Counted from the stretch's first letter, positions 1 to 12,374 are shown. The stretch is 64,000 nt of DNA from Carettochelys insculpta (GCF_033958435.1 NC_134137.1:319237501-319301500), one strand, 5' to 3'. The notes: a model not told the origin generated them from the letters alone. Translations and numbers: made by a program.

Positions 1-41
1 ATATAAGAAGTCTGGGAGCAAGGTTGGAAGTTGAACACCAG

Positions 42-752
42 GGCTACGTCTACACGTGAAGCCAACATCGAAATAGCTTATTTCGATGTAGCAACATCGA
101 AATAGGCTATTTCGATGAATAACGTCTACACGTCCTCCAGGGCTGGCAACGTCGACGTTCAACTTCGACGTTGCGCAGCACCACATCGAAATAGGCGCTG
201 CGAGGGAACGTCTACACGCCAAAGTAGCACACATCGAAATAAGGGTGCCAGGCACAGCTGCAGACAGGGTCACAGGGCGGACTCAACAGCAAGCCGCTCC
301 CTTAAAGGGCCCCTCCCAGACACAGTTGCACTAAACAACACAAGATACACAGAGCCGACAACTGGTTGCAGACCCTGTGACTGCAGCATGGATCCCCAGC
401 TGCCGCAGCAGCAGCCAGAAGCCCTGGGCTAAGGGCTGCTGCCCACGGTGACCATAGAGCCCCGCAGGGGCTGGAGAGACAGCGTCTCTCAACCCCCCAG
501 CTGATGGCCGCCATGGAGGACCCAGCAATTTCGACGTTGCGGGACGCAGATCGTCTACACGGTCCCTACTTCGACGTTGAACGTCGAAGTAGGGCGCTAT
601 TCCGATCCCCTCATGAGGTTAGCGACTTCGACGTCTCGCTGCCTAACGTCGAAGTTAACTTCGAAATAGCGCCCGACGCGTGTAGCCGCGACGGGCGCTA
701 TTTCGAAGTTAGTGCCGCTACTTCGAAGTAGCGTGCACATGTAGACACAGCT
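42..752 (+). mobile_element. 711-bp Harbinger-derived MITE, copy 1
   Basis: Non-autonomous DNA element. It begins GGCTACGTCTACACGTG and ends in the inverted GTAGACACAGCT. Near 388 it keeps the transposase start codon region also seen in Harbinger elements A and B (Met-Asp-Pro-Gln, then a Gln-rich stretch), and then stops. The rest, from about 430, matches the Myb-gene end of element A. It is therefore an internal-deletion derivative joining both Harbinger ends. The flanking triplets are CAG and TAG, so the 3-bp target duplication is imperfect. It encodes no protein of its own. Confidence 0.85.
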
Positions 753-829
753 TAGATCTCCTTAATCTTACATCATTGACCAAGCATATCTTGCTTATGT
801 GTGAATGAAAGTGTCTCTTCTGCTTGTTT

Positions 830-1143
830 GTAACAGAGATAGCCGTGTTAGTCTATATTCTACTAACACAGAAAAGCAGTCCAGTAGCACTTTGAAGACT
901 AACAAAATAATTTATTCGGTGATGAGCTTTCGTGGGATAGATCCACTTCTTCAGACCATAGCCAGACCAGAACAGACTCAATATTTAAGGCAACCTTGAT
1001 AACTGTTTTTGGTTCTCTGTGCCTTAAATATTGAGTCTGTTCTGGTCTGGCTATGGTCTGAAGAAGTGGGTCTATCCCGTGAAAGCTCACCACCTAATAA
1101 ATTATTTTGTTAGTCTTTAAAGTGCTACTCGACTGCTTTTTTG
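830..1143. mobile_element. Penelope-like element fragment in hairpin form
   Basis: Two inverted copies of the Penelope terminal sequence meet near 1005-1015. The left arm (AGTCCAGTAGCACTTT, then a TTCTTCAGACCATAGCCAG motif) is repeated on the other strand to about 1140. The insert is flanked by the 12-bp direct repeat TTCTGCTTGTTT at 818-829 and 1144-1155. There is no coding content. The same terminal sequence bounds the long Penelope element at 20-23 kb, which identifies the family. Confidence 0.8.
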
Positions 1144-1155
1144 TTCTGCTTGTTT

Positions 1156-3188
1156 ATGTTGGCTAGAGAGCTGGTCGGAATACTTTCAGTAAAATACGTT
1201 GACAGCAGATTGTGCTGTTTCACTGAACCCAAAATGTTTTATGGAGAAGTATCAATTTTGATGAAGTTTTCGATGGAAAGGTATCTGAGATCCTGGGTTC
1301 TCCCATCCCTTCTGACTAGAGAGATGCAAGAGCTACCTGAATCAAAACTCTGCTCAGAAATCTGCTGTTTTGACGCAGTTCAATTTCATGAGAACATTGG
1401 AAAGGTTTTAGTTTAATTCCAGTGGGGAATGAAAACAAATTTTGAAACCTTGACAGTTGTCATGAAAGTGAATTGTCATCCCCCAGCCAGCTTTGGGTGT
1501 TGGGAAAGTATTATTTTTGGAAGATTTGCTACCCCAAAGCATGAGAGCTCCAGATTTTTCCAAGAAGATTTAAAAGGTGTGCTTGTGTGCCAGGGGTGGA
1601 GTGGAAGTTGCAGCCATGTAATAGAGACTGTTATCACCGACACGTCTGCATCTGTTGTTATCCTATTGCTTCACATAACACTGTAAATGCTTTGGAGAAA
1701 TAAACAGCTCCAAACCCAGCAATCTTAACGTGCAAATGATGTAACGAAAATGCTTTCTGTTGGTGAGGACTTAAGATACTTATTACAGGAAGTGTATTGC
1801 TGCAAATAAAGATCTCATTCCAGGGGGTACTTTTCCAGTTAGAAGTAAAACAATCCGATGCATGGAAAACTTTGTGCTAATGTCTGTATATGTTACCATG
1901 GGAAACAATCTGGAATTTTTTTTCCTATTGGACAAATATATCCTGTGTATTTTGAAGTTCATTATTACATGTTGCTATCTATGTTCACCTTTTACAATTT
2001 GGACCTTCTGTCTTTGTCATGTGTTCCAGTTTCCTTTTCCTTTCCCTAACAGTTACCGTGAGATTGCTTGAAGCCCTGATCCCCCTCCCATTGAAGATGG
2101 GTTGGTGTTTTGCCATTGACTTCAACTAGGACAGAACTGAATTATAAGTTTGTCAAGAATGCAATGAACAGAGCTAGTCTGGTTGTGATACGCGCTCCTG
2201 CTCAAGCAGTGTCCCATCAGCCCTTCCTTGTTTTGCCTTTGGAGAAGAGGAAAAATATTTGTTTCTCTTCTATGTGTAGCATAATCAGTAGCACCTTCTA
2301 TGACTACCTGGTTCAGGCTGGGAGTCAGAGAGGCTCTGTGAGGTTCCAATAGGTAGCATTGGGAGGAGTTAGCTAATGAGCTACAGAGAGGACTGCAGGA
2401 TCTTGACCAGTTGCGCCTTGTCTTCTTATGTATAACAGCTGAGTCATGTTTACCCTCTGTCACCAAGACACTGTGCTAGGCCTGCAGCCTCTATTCCTTG
2501 GGGACAGACAGCGAAAGTTAGTTTCCTACCTCCACTCTTCCTCCAACGTATTGCAGCTCTATGTCCCCTGCACAACAGCTGCTCAAGCTCTTGCCCGTGC
2601 TTTTTCCCCTTTCCTCCTTCCTCTTCAGCCCTGCAACACCCCGAACACCGAGCCCATCCTCCAGAGCTAAACACACATGCCACCACTTCAGCTTGTAATC
2701 CTCAGATGCAGATGCTGCCACAGCTCTGGTACCTTTCGTTACCAGGAACTTCCAAAGAGTTTTCTGGGTCCCAGTGTTTCTAACTGGAAGTACTTTTTGT
2801 TCTGTGTTTGTACGGCACCTTGCACACTGGGGTCTGGTCGATAACTACGGCTCCTAGGCCCTGCAGTGATACAAATAATAAGCAGTGATAAAAGCAATGG
2901 GAAGCAGACTGATCTGAGACTGAGCTATGCTACAACTTTTAACCCCATGTGATCAGTAACAAATAGCCTCCCAAATTGTCCCTCAATGTACAGGTGCATT
3001 AAAAAAATCAGCTGTGAAGATATAATTCAGCCATGGTTAAAATCTCAAGTCAGGTGGAGCATGCTACTATCTCATTATAAAACCAGGGCCATGCTTATTA
3101 CCAGTACTCCCTGTCATTTTTTCCATCCTGAGTGGAATGAATGTTCTGATGTACTCCAACACGGAGCTAATGTGCAACATGGATGTGA
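1156..3188. other. No recognised gene or element
   Basis: About 2 kb of moderately AT-rich DNA. Open frames are short and have no family features. Around 1165-1450 there is a stretch starting at AGAGCTGG with A/T-rich diverged sequence, faintly like that at 35.56-36.0 kb. It may be an ancient repeat, but I cannot name it. Confidence 0.5.
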
Positions 3189-3371
3189 TTCCTATCTGCA
3201 GATGGGAATAAGGGGATTTCAAAGTAGGCAGGGTCCTTTCAAAAAGGACCCTTGTCTGGATGAGCCGCACGGCGGCGAGCTGCGGCAATGTCGAAGTGCC
3301 ATGGCCGCCTGCATTCTAATGAGGCGCTGAATATGTACTTCAGTGCTTCATGGCCTAGTGTAGACATAGCC
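3189..3371 (+). mobile_element. Half-copy of palindromic TCTACAC MITE
   Basis: Matches the right half of the 435-bp MITE at 23494-23928: a GATGGGAATAAG centre, a TTTCAAAAAGGACCC stretch, a GATGAGCCGC block, a TAATGAGGCGCTGAATATG block, and the terminus CTAGTGTAGACATAGCC. The left half is missing, so this is a truncated or solo-arm copy. Confidence 0.65.
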
Positions 3372-3419
3372 AATGTGTGATGTGTCAGTTTCGTATTGAC
3401 ACACATAACGAAATGCCTG

Positions 3420-3690
3420 TGGTGGGAGTGGGCCAAGGGGTTCTGAGCGTGGGAGAGAGCTCAGGTCTGGGACAAAAGGATTCTGTCTGGGCAGGTACAA
3501 GCTCTAGAAAGGGGCTAGAAAAGAAGGATTTGGGGTACAGGTTGGGGTCTTCAACTTTGAGGAGAGGCTCAGGGCTGGGGTGCAGGAGGGGGAACAGGTT
3601 CTGGGTTGGGGGCTCTGAGGTGGGGACAGGGATCAGAGCTCTGTGGTGCAGAAGGGTGGTCAGGGTTGCTGGAGGGGCTCATGCTTATGT
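3420..3690. repeat. G-rich low-complexity, minisatellite-like tract
   Basis: The + strand is dominated by GGG and CTGGG motifs in loosely repeating 15-25 base units. It yields spurious open frames of Gly/Arg or Pro/Ser composition. It could be the interior of an unrecognised DNA transposon. Confidence 0.5.
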
Positions 3691-3841
3691 GGGCAGCTCC
3701 CTCATGAAGAGAGCAAGCAGGGGCCTCTTTCTCTGAGCCAAGGCAGCAGGGAGGGGCTCCCTCTACTGACCATGGCAGCTCTCTGCCAGGGCAGGAAGGG
3801 GTGATCTCCTTCCAGCTGCCTTTGGCTGACAGACCCAGGTT

Positions 3842-3910
3842 GCCCACATGAGGGACTGAACCAACAATCATAGGGGCTAAAGCCCTGTGCTCTACCACAT
3901 GAGCTAAAGG
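3842..3910 (-). repeat. tRNA-derived sequence (SINE head or tRNA pseudogene)
   Basis: Read on the minus strand, it has an A-box-like TAGCTCATGTGGTAGAGC and, about 30 bases later, a B-box-like GGTTCAGTCCC. The spacing fits a tRNA body. The acceptor stem does not pair well and no SINE tail is obvious, so a working tRNA gene is unlikely. Confidence 0.4.
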
Positions 3911-6257
3911 CCAGTTAGGTCTCAGCTAAGGCTGTAGGCCAGATACTTCGCACACCCTAGGATGAGGTCTCAGTGCCTCTGGGTACTACAGCAGCTTCAG
4001 GGGTTCGAGAGAGAGATCAGTTCCTGCTGCAGCCAAGTCCCTGTGTGGAGCTGAATGAGAAGCTGCATGGGCATGTAGCTGAGGGGGAAATAAGCTTATA
4101 GTGAAGGTTGCCCCTAAGCCTGAATGCTCCTCTTTCCCTGGCCTTCTGTAGTAAGGATGCAAGAGCTATTCTGCAAGGTGAACAGAACCCAAGTTGTTCA
4201 TTTTGCCCATTTACCCACAGCTTAAGTATCCTGCAAGGGTAACACACACTGCATTACTCTTGATATTGCTCACTGCTTTTAATGTAAACTCAGTTTAAAG
4301 GTGACATTTAATTAGCTTTCAGTTCTACTTTTCAGCCAGAACCGTGCGTTAATTAAAGGCCTGGAGCAAATAAAGGGCTCATAATTCTCTCTTGGGCAAG
4401 GATCAGCTCACCAGGCAGGTGCTTTGGCTTGCACATTCTGCACAGAAACCCTTTTCCATTGCACTGTTCAGAATTATTTTTTTCTAAGAGTCAAATGCAG
4501 ACTTTTGCTTCCTAGATGGTACGTCTGTGTAAAAACCTAGACATTCACACGGGAGGTAGTTTTAGTGAAGTCATAGGCTTGGATTAACTCCCTCCAGTCT
4601 CTTCTTCCCAAATTTAAGAACAAGATGAATTCAAAGTGAATGGGCATTTGCACTTGTTAATTCAGCATTTATTTAATTTTTTCTGATTGCTAAACTAGCT
4701 AAGCTTATGGTTCTCTATTGGATGGATTGCTCTTTTCCTTTCGACAATACCACAAAACTTGAAATTAAGCAAATAGCGTCCCTTTTTTGACCTTCTGGGT
4801 TATGTGCTATTAATTAAGTGCTAGACTGTGGCTTCTGGACATCATTCTGCACTCAGGGTGGCAGGGTGGGGCAATGGTTCTGGAAGCAATTTCCAATGAC
4901 CAAGTGCCAGCTGGAGTTTGGAGAAGAAGCACTGGCAGGCAGAAAAAAGCCTTAATTTCTGGCACAATCAGCTCACCTGTCCTTGCTGCCCATTCTCTGC
5001 CTTCTTCCAAGTATTGGTAATGGCTCTTTTTCATTCTCCTAAGTCCTTAGCTGGTGCCTCTCCAAGCTGCCATCAGAGACTGGGGAGACATGCAATGGAC
5101 CAGCAAATCTGTTTTCTAGCCTCGATTGAGCAAAGTGGTTGGGAGTAGGGAGTTCATTGATGTTGGTATGCCATCCTCACTCACTAGAAAGTAAATGGAG
5201 CCCTGGCAACAAGTCTGTGCAGATGTGGTGGTACCAATGCCATATATGGTTGTGGCCGTGTTCTGTGATTTATGCTGTCTGCCAACTCCCTCGCTGTGAA
5301 ATAGAAAAACGGGTGAAAGACAATAGTAAGTCTAGGGTGCTCATGGACCCAATCTCTCTTCGTTGGCATATTGGCAGGGCAGATGAGGCTTAGAGGAGGC
5401 CTACAGAGGGTGATTTGCCTCAGCAGCCTTTGTGAACTCACCTAGTTGAGTGTCATCGGCCCATCTCTGTCTCCTCTCCTCTTACGCCACCTTCTTTTTT
5501 ATTTATTATCCTTCATGGTGTCTCTCTCTTTCCCCTCTTTCTGAACTGCTGCTTATGTTCCTCTGATACCAGTCCCACAAACTAAATGCTAAAATGGTTA
5601 TCTGGCAACCTTAGCCACCTGAAAAGAGTCTGACTCATAAGCTCCAAAATAATTTCTATTTCTATGTCTAGGTCAGCTCATTTAAACAAATCTTAGCTCA
5701 GGTGACCGTTCATGAAAAGTAGCTAGAAACGAGGCATGAATATAGCAAAGGAAAATGTGTTTTGGAATATTTCTCCTCCTTGAGTCATCCATCTTTTACA
5801 GCTATGAGCTACTTCATTGCCACTGTAATATTTTAAGGGCCCGATAAGAGGCTACAGATATCTGCAAGGTGAAAATATCATCGAGAAACAAGAACTGGCG
5901 TAACTAACAGGGGTATAAATAAAGGTAACAGGGTCAAAGTAAGAAAGATAACACCTAGGCTAAGCTACCAGGAAAAAAATTGCTATGTAAAATAATCTCC
6001 CACTGGAAGAGGCAGAACATCTAGCAGTTGGCACAATTAAAACCGAATCGGGTATGACACTTTTAAATGTACGGATGGTAGGGAACGATCCTGCAGTAGG
6101 AGGAAATAAAAATAGATGGTCTATGCTTCTATCCAAGTGGAAGGGATGACGATAGTGACTGGCTTGTGACTACTGGGAAGGGGATGGGGTTGTGGTGGAA
6201 CTTCCGTGTGTTTATAAGTGAAATTTTGCATAAAATTCCCAAAGTCTTTTAGAGCTG
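3911..6257. other. No recognised gene or element
   Basis: Unique-looking sequence of mixed composition. Open frames are all under 90 codons and carry no motif. No RNA gene or clear repeat end was found. Confidence 0.5.
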
Positions 6258-6690
6258 CAGTGTCCAATGTGCTGTTCTTCTGCCACATGTGGAGAACTGG
6301 ATACCGTGGTGTGAAGTGGCTCATCAGAGCCACACACATTCATCACCCTCCACCTGCTCTGTGCATGTGCCCCCGCACTTGGTGGAACAAGAATGTGGTG
6401 GTCTTGACGGAGGCGGCTCCTCCGGTAGCACGAACCCAAGCCCAGTGCCAGCTCCAGCTGCAGAGCAGCTTGTGAAGCAGTGGCTCCATCAGGGGAGAGG
6501 GGAGCTCTGGCAGAGGTGGAGCAGCTTGCATGGCTGGGGGCCTCTGGCAGTGTCGCAGCTTGTGTGGCTCATGCAGCAGGGAGCTCTCCCGTGGTGGGGT
6601 GGCTCATGGGGTAGGGGAGCCTCCAGCAATGGGGCCTCTGGTGAGTCACTGGAAGTTTGCAGGGGAGGTGGCAGTGGCAATCTTTAATTT
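6258..6690. repeat. GC-rich low-complexity segment, possible DNA-element remnant
   Basis: From CAGTGTCCAATG the sequence turns GC-rich, with repeated TGGCTCAT, GGAGCTC and GGCCTCTGG words, and returns to normal composition near 6690. The abrupt edges suggest an inserted element. I could not find matching ends or a target duplication. Confidence 0.35.
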
Positions 6691-7275
6691 TTTTTTGACC
6701 ATAACAGTTTTAGAGGATGTTTGAACAAAGCAAACCTCTATATTTCCTATCTCTGTTTTTGAGCCAGTTCCCGTACTTCCACAAATAGCAGAAACAGTTC
6801 CATGTGCTGTGTGTTCTGAACACGGGATGTGTTTCCATGGCTGAACATGTGTGGCACACCTGAGAAAAGGGGATATTTCCCACACCATTATATGTTCTCT
6901 TTCTGCCCTGGCATGTGCACAGCAGAAGGAATACCGCTCTGACCCATATTAAAAATAGACCTTAGGATTTGTTTACTTTCTGTGGCCACCTCCATGTGGA
7001 TTCATCCACTTCCATCAGATTAATAAAATGGGGGTTTGGACTAGCCCAGCAATGGCACTGTAGTTTTCCTTTTTAAAAGGACATGCAAAGCAAACAAAAT
7101 TCACTAAAAATCTTAAAACAAAATTTAACATAACACCATAAAGATACAAAAACTGGAAAGTATTTAATATTATAACTCTGACGCTTACCAAAGGTATCAA
7201 ATACAGCTAATGAAGGCAAAGCTCATGCATAGAAATGTGGTTATCCCTTGAGTCTGTTTAAATTTAAAACTTAGA
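6691..7275. other. No recognised gene or element
   Basis: AT-rich spacer before Harbinger element A. Nothing supported. Confidence 0.5.
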
Positions 7276-7698
7276 AGCCATGTCTACACTAGCCGGCTAT
7301 TTTGAAGTAGCCGGCCCAACCTGTAAATAGCGAGAGTTGCGTCTACATGCGCCATGAGCTACTCCGAAGTTGAAATTGACATTAGGCAGTGAGAAGTCAA
7401 AATCGCTATCCCCATCAGAAGAAGGAATGGTGCCTTTGATGTTCAACGTTGAAGTGCGGCATGTGTAGACAATCTGTGTCCCGCTACTTCGAAATAGCAG
7501 GGTCCTCCATGGTGGCAATCAGCTGAGGGGTTCAGATGTGCTGCTCAGCCCCTGCAGGGCTCTGTGGTCACCATGTGCAGCAGCCCTTAAAGTACCACTC
7601 ACCCAGATATCCTGTGGCAGGAAGCTGAGAGCATACAGGCAGCAGCACATACACACAGCCACCCTGCATGGCCTCCATAGGCCTCCCGAGTCAGACCC

Positions 7699-9138
7699 AT
7701 GGCAGCCAGCCAGCCCCCTGAGCGCCCTCAGGGCACACCCCCCAAGGGGACCCAGGCCGCCCAGTCAGCCAGCTGGAGGAGAGGGAGAGGCGGCAGGGCC
7801 CCTCCTGGATGGACGGTGAGCTCCAGGACCTGCTGTGGCTCTGGGGCAAGAAGGAGGTGCTACAGGTAAGGGGGAGCAAGCGACGGAATGCAGACACATT
7901 CTCCCAGCTGGCTGAGGGACTGGCTGCCCGGCGTCACCCTGCTTGTACTCCTGACCAGGTCAGGAGTAAAGTCAAGGAGCTGCAGCAGGGTTACGCCCAG
8001 GCCTGGGACATGGCCAGCCAGTCTGGGGCTGCCCCTGCCACTTGCTCCTTTTACAGGGAGCTCAGGGAAATCTTGGGCTTCCGATACATCTCCTCCCCCC
8101 GGCTATCCTTGACACGGTGGCCGAGGAGCTCCATCAGGCCTCGGAGTCAGAGTCTGGCCCAGAGGCCAGCCCTGCACACCAGGGGCCCCTGGAGAAGCCC
8201 ATCCCAGGGACAGCGGAGGAGGAGGGGTCCAGAGATGGGGAGCTCCTCATAGACCTCCCCTCCTGCAGCTCCAGCAGAGTGTCCACCCAACAGATATCCC
8301 CCAACCATGGGAGTGGACTGTCAGGTATGTACCCCACAGGAACACACCCCCGGGTTATGAGGTGCGGGCAAGGGACACAACCAGGGTCCCCCCACCCACC
8401 CAGCGACCCCAGCCCACCACAGCCCAGCCAGACCATGATCACAGGACAGCAGCATGGCCCCCAGGGCCCATCAGCACCCACTCCCATGGACCAGCGCCAC
8501 GCCCCATCCTTGGTAAGGTAGGGGGAGCTGAACCTCCAAAAGGGGTCTTCCACAGAGACACCACACCATAGCTGAGGGACGGGGGATGGGGACCCAGCTG
8601 TATGAAGGTGGCGGGTGTGGGCCACAGGTCATAGCCCAGTACTAACGGCTGTCCTGTCTCTTCCCCACTCTTTCTACAGCCACACCATCCGAGGACCATG
8701 ACAGCACTGCCACGTCTGTCATTCCAGGCAGCCCGCCAGGGATGTCACACTGTGGCAGCCAGCTGGAGCAGAGACCGGCCCCGGGATGAGCCTGCCACCA
8801 CTGGAGCAAACCATGGGTGGCCACTGACCCCCCAGGTCCTTGCCACCCTCTGGTGCCAGGTGAAGGTGGCGGAGTGCTGCCTACAAGTGGAGGAGCATTG
8901 CCTCCAATTGCAGGAGCGAGCGCTGGTCTGGCACCAGGAGTCCTGGGAGTCCTTCATGCGGACGTTAGCTCACATCCCTGGGAACCTCGACAGGATTGCA
9001 GACCGGCTTCTGCCCCCCTCTGCTCCAGCTGCCATCCCTCCCAGCTGCCCCCCTGCACTGGAGCCCGCTAAGAAGGACAGTGGGGCTCAAGGACTAGCTG
9101 TGGGTCATGCCCCACCCATGCCGGATGAGGGATTGTGA
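7699..9138 (+). pseudogene. Harbinger Myb/SANT-like protein gene (element A), degraded
   Basis: Accessory DNA-binding protein of a Harbinger transposon; in this superfamily the Myb-like partner helps bring the transposase to DNA. A likely start is the ATG at 7699. The helical domain reads from about 7809: a W-x-x-x-E-type start, then RRNADTFSQLAEGLAARRH, a DQVRSKVKELQQGY helix and a YRELREILG end. This is the pattern of Myb/SANT-like trihelix domains. An acidic linker follows in another frame (about 8105-8322). A GT donor at 8323 and a TTTCTACAG acceptor ending at 8679 suggest a 357-bp intron. The second exon contains a C-terminal helical segment (about 8835-9010; LQVEEHCLQLQERAL). Frame changes near 7800, near 8090 and within exon 2 show it is broken. 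Confidence 0.78.
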
Positions 9139-9462
9139 GGGGCTAAGGGCTGGGCCACTCAGGCCCCCCACGGTACATAGTTTCACCTCTCTCCATTGTA
9201 AATAGTTGTGTCCCAACTCCCCCTCTAGGTAGCTCTCCCCATGTACATAGTTCCCCCATGGGTGCTCATTTCTGTTGTAAATGAATTGGTCAGCAGTTTG
9301 GTTCATTAAAATAATTATTTCACAGGTTTATTTGTCAAAAAATGTGTGTCGTGTGCTTTTAGGGTGCAGTAGTGTGGGTGGTGGGGGTAGTGTGTTGTGG
9401 GTGGTGGGGGCAGTGAGTGGTCCACCAGGGATGGCCATGCTGGTGCTCATCCCACAGCCTGG

Positions 9463-10736
9463 TCAAAACGGGCCCTCATGGCGGCTCGGCGTGATGACTG
9501 GCTGGGGGTAGGCCATGCCAGCCTCCACAGCCCATCTCTGCATGAAGTCCTCCCCCTTGCTCTCCACCAGGTTGTGGAGCACGCAGCATGCGCCCACAAC
9601 CTGGGGGATGTTGGGCAGACCCACATCCAGGCTAGTGAGGAGGCACCGCCAGTGGCCTCTGAGATGGCCAAAAGCCTGCACAGGTTCATGGGGTGCATGG
9701 TTCAGGTGGGTGTTGAACCCCTCCTGGGTGGCATTGAGGGGGCCCACGTAGGGGCGCCTAAGCCAGGGCTGGAGGGGGTAGACCGCATCCACCACAAGGC
9801 AGAGGGGGATGTAGGTCCCTGCCTCCAGCTGGCGGCACAAACCTGAGTTCCTAAAAATGTAGGTTTCATGGGAGCTGCCAAGGCCAGCCAAAATATATGT
9901 CTTGGAAGTGGCCTGTGCTGTCCACCATGGCTTGGAGGACCAACAAGTGGCAGCCCTTCCTGTTCATGAAGCGTCCTCTGCTGTGGTCTGGGGCATGAAT
10001 GGGGATGTGGGTCCCATCCAGTGCCCCAAAGCATTTGGGGAACCCCATGCCGGCAACCCCGTGATGGCTGCATCCAGGTCCCTGAGCCGCATGAGCCTGT
10101 GGAGCAGCAGGGAGTTTGGCGCATGGACTGCCTGCAGGTGGAGGGCATAGGCATCCATGAGGGTGTGCAGGGTGTGCCTGTCCCCCCATGCTCCCCCTGC
10201 CCCCCGGGCTTCCCCCAGCCCCCAGGCTCCCCCCAGCCCCCCTGGGGTCCCCTCCCAGGCCTCCTTACCTCTATGACAACAGCCCCAACAGTGGCCTTGC
10301 CCACACTGAACTGCTGTCCTAGGGGTCTGGAGTGGACAGCTTCCAGACAGCGATGCCGACCCATTTCTCAACAGTGAGGGCACGCCACATAGGGGTGTCC
10401 TGGTGCCACAGGGCAGGGGTGAGCCACTGGCAGAGTTCAAGGAACATCTGCCAGCTCATCCGGAAATTCTGGAGCCAGTGGTCATTGTCCCACTCCTCAA
10501 GGACCAGGTGTGCCCATCACTTCGTGCTCGTGGGGTACCTCCATAGCCAGCAGAGCGCCCAGCGGGGTGGGGCACAGGAGGTCACCATGATGGTCTGGGG
10601 TGGCCACTTCATCCCCCGAGGAGGTCTTCTTTTCCAGAAAGTGCTGGGTGAACTCCTGTGTGGTGCTGAGCAGGGCGGCCCCTGCCTTGGTGATGGCTCT
10701 GAGGGCTTCTGGCTGCTGCTGCTACTGGGAGTCCAT
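9463..10736 (-). pseudogene. Harbinger DDE transposase gene (element A), inactive
   Basis: Remnant of a HARBI1-like transposase. Exon 1 (10736-10269) has several stops but shows the NFRMSWQMFLELCQWL helix and the following ALTVEKWVGIAVWKLSTPD segment. A GTAAGG donor follows at 10268 and a CACCTGCAG acceptor ends at 10132. Exon 2 contains GALDGTHIPI (first catalytic Asp present). The second Asp site reads HETYIF where element B has HDACVF, and the catalytic Glu site reads VQAFGH where B has VERTFG. Two of the three DDE residues are therefore lost, in addition to frame changes near 9.87 and 10.15 kb. Conserved downstream motifs PQVVGACCVLHNLVE and YPLQPWL support the family. Confidence 0.82.
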
Positions 10737-11271
10737 AGCTTCATGCACAGGGTCTGCAACCTGGTGTCAGCTCTGCAAACCTCGTGCTGTGCAGGCCGAG
10801 TGTGTCTGGGGGGAGGCCTTTAAGGGATCAGCTTGCTGTTGCCCCGGAAGGGCTAGTCCGCCCTGTGACCCCATCTACAGGCTTTGCTAGCCCCCTTGTT
10901 TCGAATGGGGTGGCTTTTGTGTGTAGACACGTCCCTCAGGGGCCCCTTTCGATGTTGCACATCTCTGCATCAACGTTGAACATTGACAGCACTGGCCCTG
11001 AAGGATGTGTGGACGCTATGCTTCAAAGTAGCTTATTTCAATGTCGCTACTTCGAAATAAGCTGCTTTGACGTACCAGTCTAGTGTAGACGTAGCTAGAA
11101 TAAAATATTCACCCTCCTCACCCGTCAACTTTCATTCCAGAGAAGGAAAAGGAAAAGGAGGAATCCAATGTTCTACTTCTAGATGTCTTAGGCTACATCT
11201 ACACAGCAGTGTTATTCCTGAATAAGCTGTTCCAGCAGAGATATTCCAGAATAGCTTATTCTGAAATAGCA

Positions 11272-11719
11272 TGTAGCCAACCAGGCTTGGGTTCCCCAGA
11301 AACGAGGCTGCGCCCAGAAGGTGAGTGCTATATTTGGTTTATTGAAAGCACATGACACCCGTGATGGGAGCCCCGGAGACACCGCAGTCACCAGTGGGGG
11401 AAAACCCGACGCGTCGGAGCTTTGCTCGGGGAGAGGCTCTGTAACAGGCCTCCTAACACTAGCTGATAAAGCTGAACTCATTAACATAAGATTGCCTAAA
11501 ATTGCCTATGCATTTCTTATCACTATCTCTTGTGGCCTACTGCCAGCGTAGCCTTGAAGTCTTTGCAAGCAAGCCTTGTTTGCAGTTGTTGCCATGGCAG
11601 GATTAGTTGTTTTGCAGTTTTTCACCTTGCACAGAGTGGTCTATTTGGAATTCTCCTGAGGATTCACAGAGGGGTCAGACTGCACTCTCGACCGTTACAA
11701 TGTCGTCTCTCACCCTACA
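11272..11719 (-). repeat. 3' LTR of the ERV-L provirus
   Basis: Minus-strand sequence starts TGTAGGGTG and ends TTGGCTACA, giving TG...CA ends. It matches 14704-15150 throughout. The limit was set from the TG/CA ends and the 5-bp duplication; a shorter limit at 11699 also ends in TG but leaves homologous sequence outside. Confidence 0.85.
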
Positions 11720-11731
11720 CTCCTCCCCACG
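11720..11731 (-). promoter_or_regulatory. Polypurine tract of the ERV-L provirus
   Basis: Immediately inside the 3' LTR, the minus strand reads CGTGGGGAGGAG directly before the LTR's TG. Purine-rich with G runs, this is the expected plus-strand primer site. Confidence 0.7.
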
Positions 11732-11752
11732 ACCCCTTTGTGAATTCCGAGG

Positions 11753-12196
11753 CTAGTAGGAATCGAGTGAGGTGGTTGATGCTCTTCTGGCAACACAGCG
11801 TGCACCTGTGGAACAGACTTGATAACAGCATACGAGAGCAGTAAAAGCAAAGTTTTGCGAAAGGGTATAGTTTTGCAAGAGAGCAGGAGTAGCACTGATG
11901 CCTATAAAGCATGTGTTCATGAGCTGTCCCACGGCCATACTGTGGGGCAGACAAAAGGCAGGCGCGTTGATGGCAGTTTGTGCCAACGCTACCTGTGTGT
12001 TGGAGCTTTTACTGATTTGTGGGCCCCACTTTGAGGCCATTGCTACAGCAGTCCAGAGGTACCTGTGACCCACCCCATTAAGGGGATTGGGGTTCGTACA
12101 GTAACGGGCAACACCCGTGACCCACTCAGTGTTCTGCAAAGCCCACACCACTGCTAGGATTTGCTTTTCTGCGGGGGGAAGGCGGGGTGTACTCAC
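11753..12196 (-). pseudogene. Degraded 3' pol remnant of the ERV-L provirus
   Basis: The first residues contain PPAEKQILAVVWALQNTE, resembling the connection region just after RT in retroviral pol. The remaining sequence has no recognisable RNase H or integrase motif and runs toward the polypurine tract, so the rest of pol appears deleted. Confidence 0.5.
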
Positions 12197-12374
12197 CTTT
12201 GGCTCCGCGGAGGGTCATGACCAGAAGCTGATAGGTTCTTTTTGCTGGGTTCCTACCTGCTGCCACAGACCCCAGGATGCCACATCGCCGACAGTTGTTA
12301 CCTCCAGTTCAAACGGTTGGCCCTGCAGCAGTGCAGTGAAGTGGGCATGTGCCACCACCGCCTCTTTGCAGAGA

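Larger units (their letters stand above)
7276..11096 (-). mobile_element. Harbinger element A, two-gene (3.8 kb)
   Basis: PIF/Harbinger-type DNA transposon with ends AGCCATGTCTACACTAG and the inverted CTAGTGTAGACGTAGCT, flanked by the 3-bp duplication AGA (7273-7275 and 11097-11099). It carries the two genes expected of vertebrate Harbingers. A Myb/SANT-like DNA-binding protein lies on + (about 7.70-9.14 kb) and a DDE transposase on - (about 10.74-9.46 kb). The genes converge on an AT-rich segment near 9.3 kb holding ATTAAA-like polyadenylation motifs. Strand is given for the transposase. Both genes carry disabling changes. Confidence 0.88.

Noticed and set aside
115..432. 105-codon frame repeated in several 711-bp MITEs
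   Set aside because: Conserved only because the MITE copies are young; spans non-coding terminal and 5' leader sequence of the Harbinger element.
2122..2466. 114-codon minus frame in unique DNA
   Set aside because: No domain, no splice context, length expected by chance.
8134..8625. 163-codon minus frame opposite the Myb gene
   Set aside because: Shadow of the Myb-gene coding strand; no motif and wrong strand.
11272..11699. Shorter LTR limit ending at the first TG
   Set aside because: Homology between the two LTRs continues 20 bases further, and only the longer limit gives TG...CA ends plus a 5-bp duplication.
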